A stretch of DNA of 64,000 nucleotides, taken from positions 186,001-250,000 of the forward strand of contig JABWCL010000001.1 of NCBI GenBank assembly GCA_013360295.1, read 5' to 3'. How positions within the stretch are numbered: the stretch's first letter is position 1; each line of letters starts with the position of its first letter. The notes below the pieces were generated by a model. It saw only the letters and a list, made by a program, of their open reading frames with translations. It was not told the origin of the DNA and made no database searches. The translations under genes and the position numbers were made by a program. The DNA comes from Ignavibacteriaceae bacterium. Lineage in GTDB: Bacteria > Bacteroidota > Ignavibacteria > Ignavibacteriales > Ignavibacteriaceae. Shown here piece after piece: positions 63,638-64,000 of the stretch.

Positions 63638-64000
63638 TCAGGTCCCGGTCAGTTTATTAGAGAGTGCCTGGATCTTTGAAGTGAATTCATCCGTTTTTTC
63701 AGGAAATTTCCTGATCAGCTTTTTATACATCTTGATTGCTTCGGGATAGTTAGACTGCGATTCGTATATCTGTGCCAGTGTCTCGGATATTATTTCAGCA
63801 CCTTTAAATTCAAAGTTGTCTTCGGTGGTATCTGCAGGCGGCTTTGTATCCGCGGGAGGTGAAATCTTCGCTTTCGAAATCCTTTCAGCGAGCTCTTCCA
63901 GATTCGGAAGTTTTACTCCCCGGGCCTGTACCAGCGGCTGTTTTTGCACTGAGTTTATTTCCTCTTCAACAAAAGTAGTTCTTTTATTGATTTCAAAAGG
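63638..64000 (-). CDS. TPR protein, N-terminus cut by the window edge
   Basis: The minus frame stays open from the stop at 63638 to base 64000, so this is the last 120 residues of a longer gene. A GTG at 63949 is internal, not a start. The C-terminal region has a tetratricopeptide-like repeat (EIISETLAQIYESQSNYPEA, then YKKLIRKFPEKTDEF) after a Pro/Asp-rich linker (about 35-50 residues from the edge). The gene lies 20 bases upstream of the mpg gene. The function is unknown. Confidence 0.8.
   Translation of the reverse strand, partial: PFEINKRTTFVEEEINSVQKQPLVQARGVKLPNLEELAERISKAKISPPADTKPPADTTEDNFEFKGAEIISETLAQIYESQSNYPEAIKMYKKLIRKFPEKTDEFTSKIQALSNKLTGT

Noticed and set aside
63638-63949. 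Complete 103-residue gene starting at GTG 63949
   Set aside because: The frame stays open to the window edge and the upstream codons read as normal protein, so it is the end of a longer gene.
1-64000. CRISPR array, tRNA/rRNA genes, insertion sequences or prophage
   Set aside because: No direct-repeat/spacer pattern, no cloverleaf or rRNA-like stretch between genes, and no transposase, integrase or phage structural protein.

Overview
The window comes from a bacterium of the Bacteroidota/Chlorobi lineage, most likely the Ignavibacteria. Two large secreted proteins end in a type IX secretion (T9SS) C-terminal domain carrying the NYPNPFNP motif. There is a PorV-type outer-membrane protein, many predicted outer-membrane barrels, a GWxTD protein, menaquinone genes, and envelope proteins with Ig-like, PKD and choice-of-anchor folds. 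I see no rRNA, tRNA, CRISPR array, insertion sequence or phage gene. The placement is inferred from protein families; no phylogenetic marker gene is present.

Layout. 1-6646 (minus): a PKD protein cut by the left edge, a LysM-FecR-Ig envelope protein, and a signalling module of Cache/HAMP histidine kinase, receiver-PP2C phosphatase and STAS antagonist. 6780-9584: a T9SS cargo protein. 9604-19337: an envelope operon built on an ExbB/ExbD/ExbD proton channel, with a PstS-like lipoprotein, a DUF5683 protein, a 1047-residue TPR protein and two DUF4159 proteins. One DUF4159 protein has a TonB-like N-terminus and stands where TonB would be expected. 19344-25007: a 1006-residue putative barrel protein, a PorV-like protein and a secreted protein with a gliding/FlgD-type C-terminus. 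25147-33147: peptide use and transport (M29 aminopeptidase, MFS, PepD, a PqqD-like protein, an OPT transporter) and a TIGR02757 protein. 33169-38746: a second T9SS cargo with Asp-box repeats, an APC permease, and a carboxyltransferase with its biotin carrier. 38885-42773: a NatAB-like ABC exporter and a CoA-acylating aldehyde dehydrogenase whose C-terminal tail looks like a microcompartment encapsulation peptide.

42974-49906 is the only plus-strand block. It holds a DUF5009 acyltransferase, a predicted receptor-type Ser/Thr kinase (extracytoplasmic propeller and six FG-GAP motifs, an ASPIC/UnbV-like domain, three membrane helices, cytoplasmic kinase), a 67-residue degenerate receiver, and a GAF/sigma-54 activator. 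It meets menD tail to tail with a 22-base overlap.

49885-64000 (minus) is mostly housekeeping and envelope assembly: menF-menD, coaD, an Omp85 protein, a PfkB kinase, a GWxTD protein, rimO, cdsA, a DUF2007 zinc-ribbon protein, a CPBP protease, a DUF3108 protein, a GT9 glycosyltransferase, a 3-methyladenine glycosylase, and a TPR protein cut by the right edge.

The most unusual items are the receptor kinase and its plus-strand neighbours, the ExbBD system with DUF4159 in place of the TonB C-terminal domain, and the putative encapsulation peptide. Several starts were moved from the longest reading frame on the basis of Shine-Dalgarno spacing or start codon type, as noted per gene.
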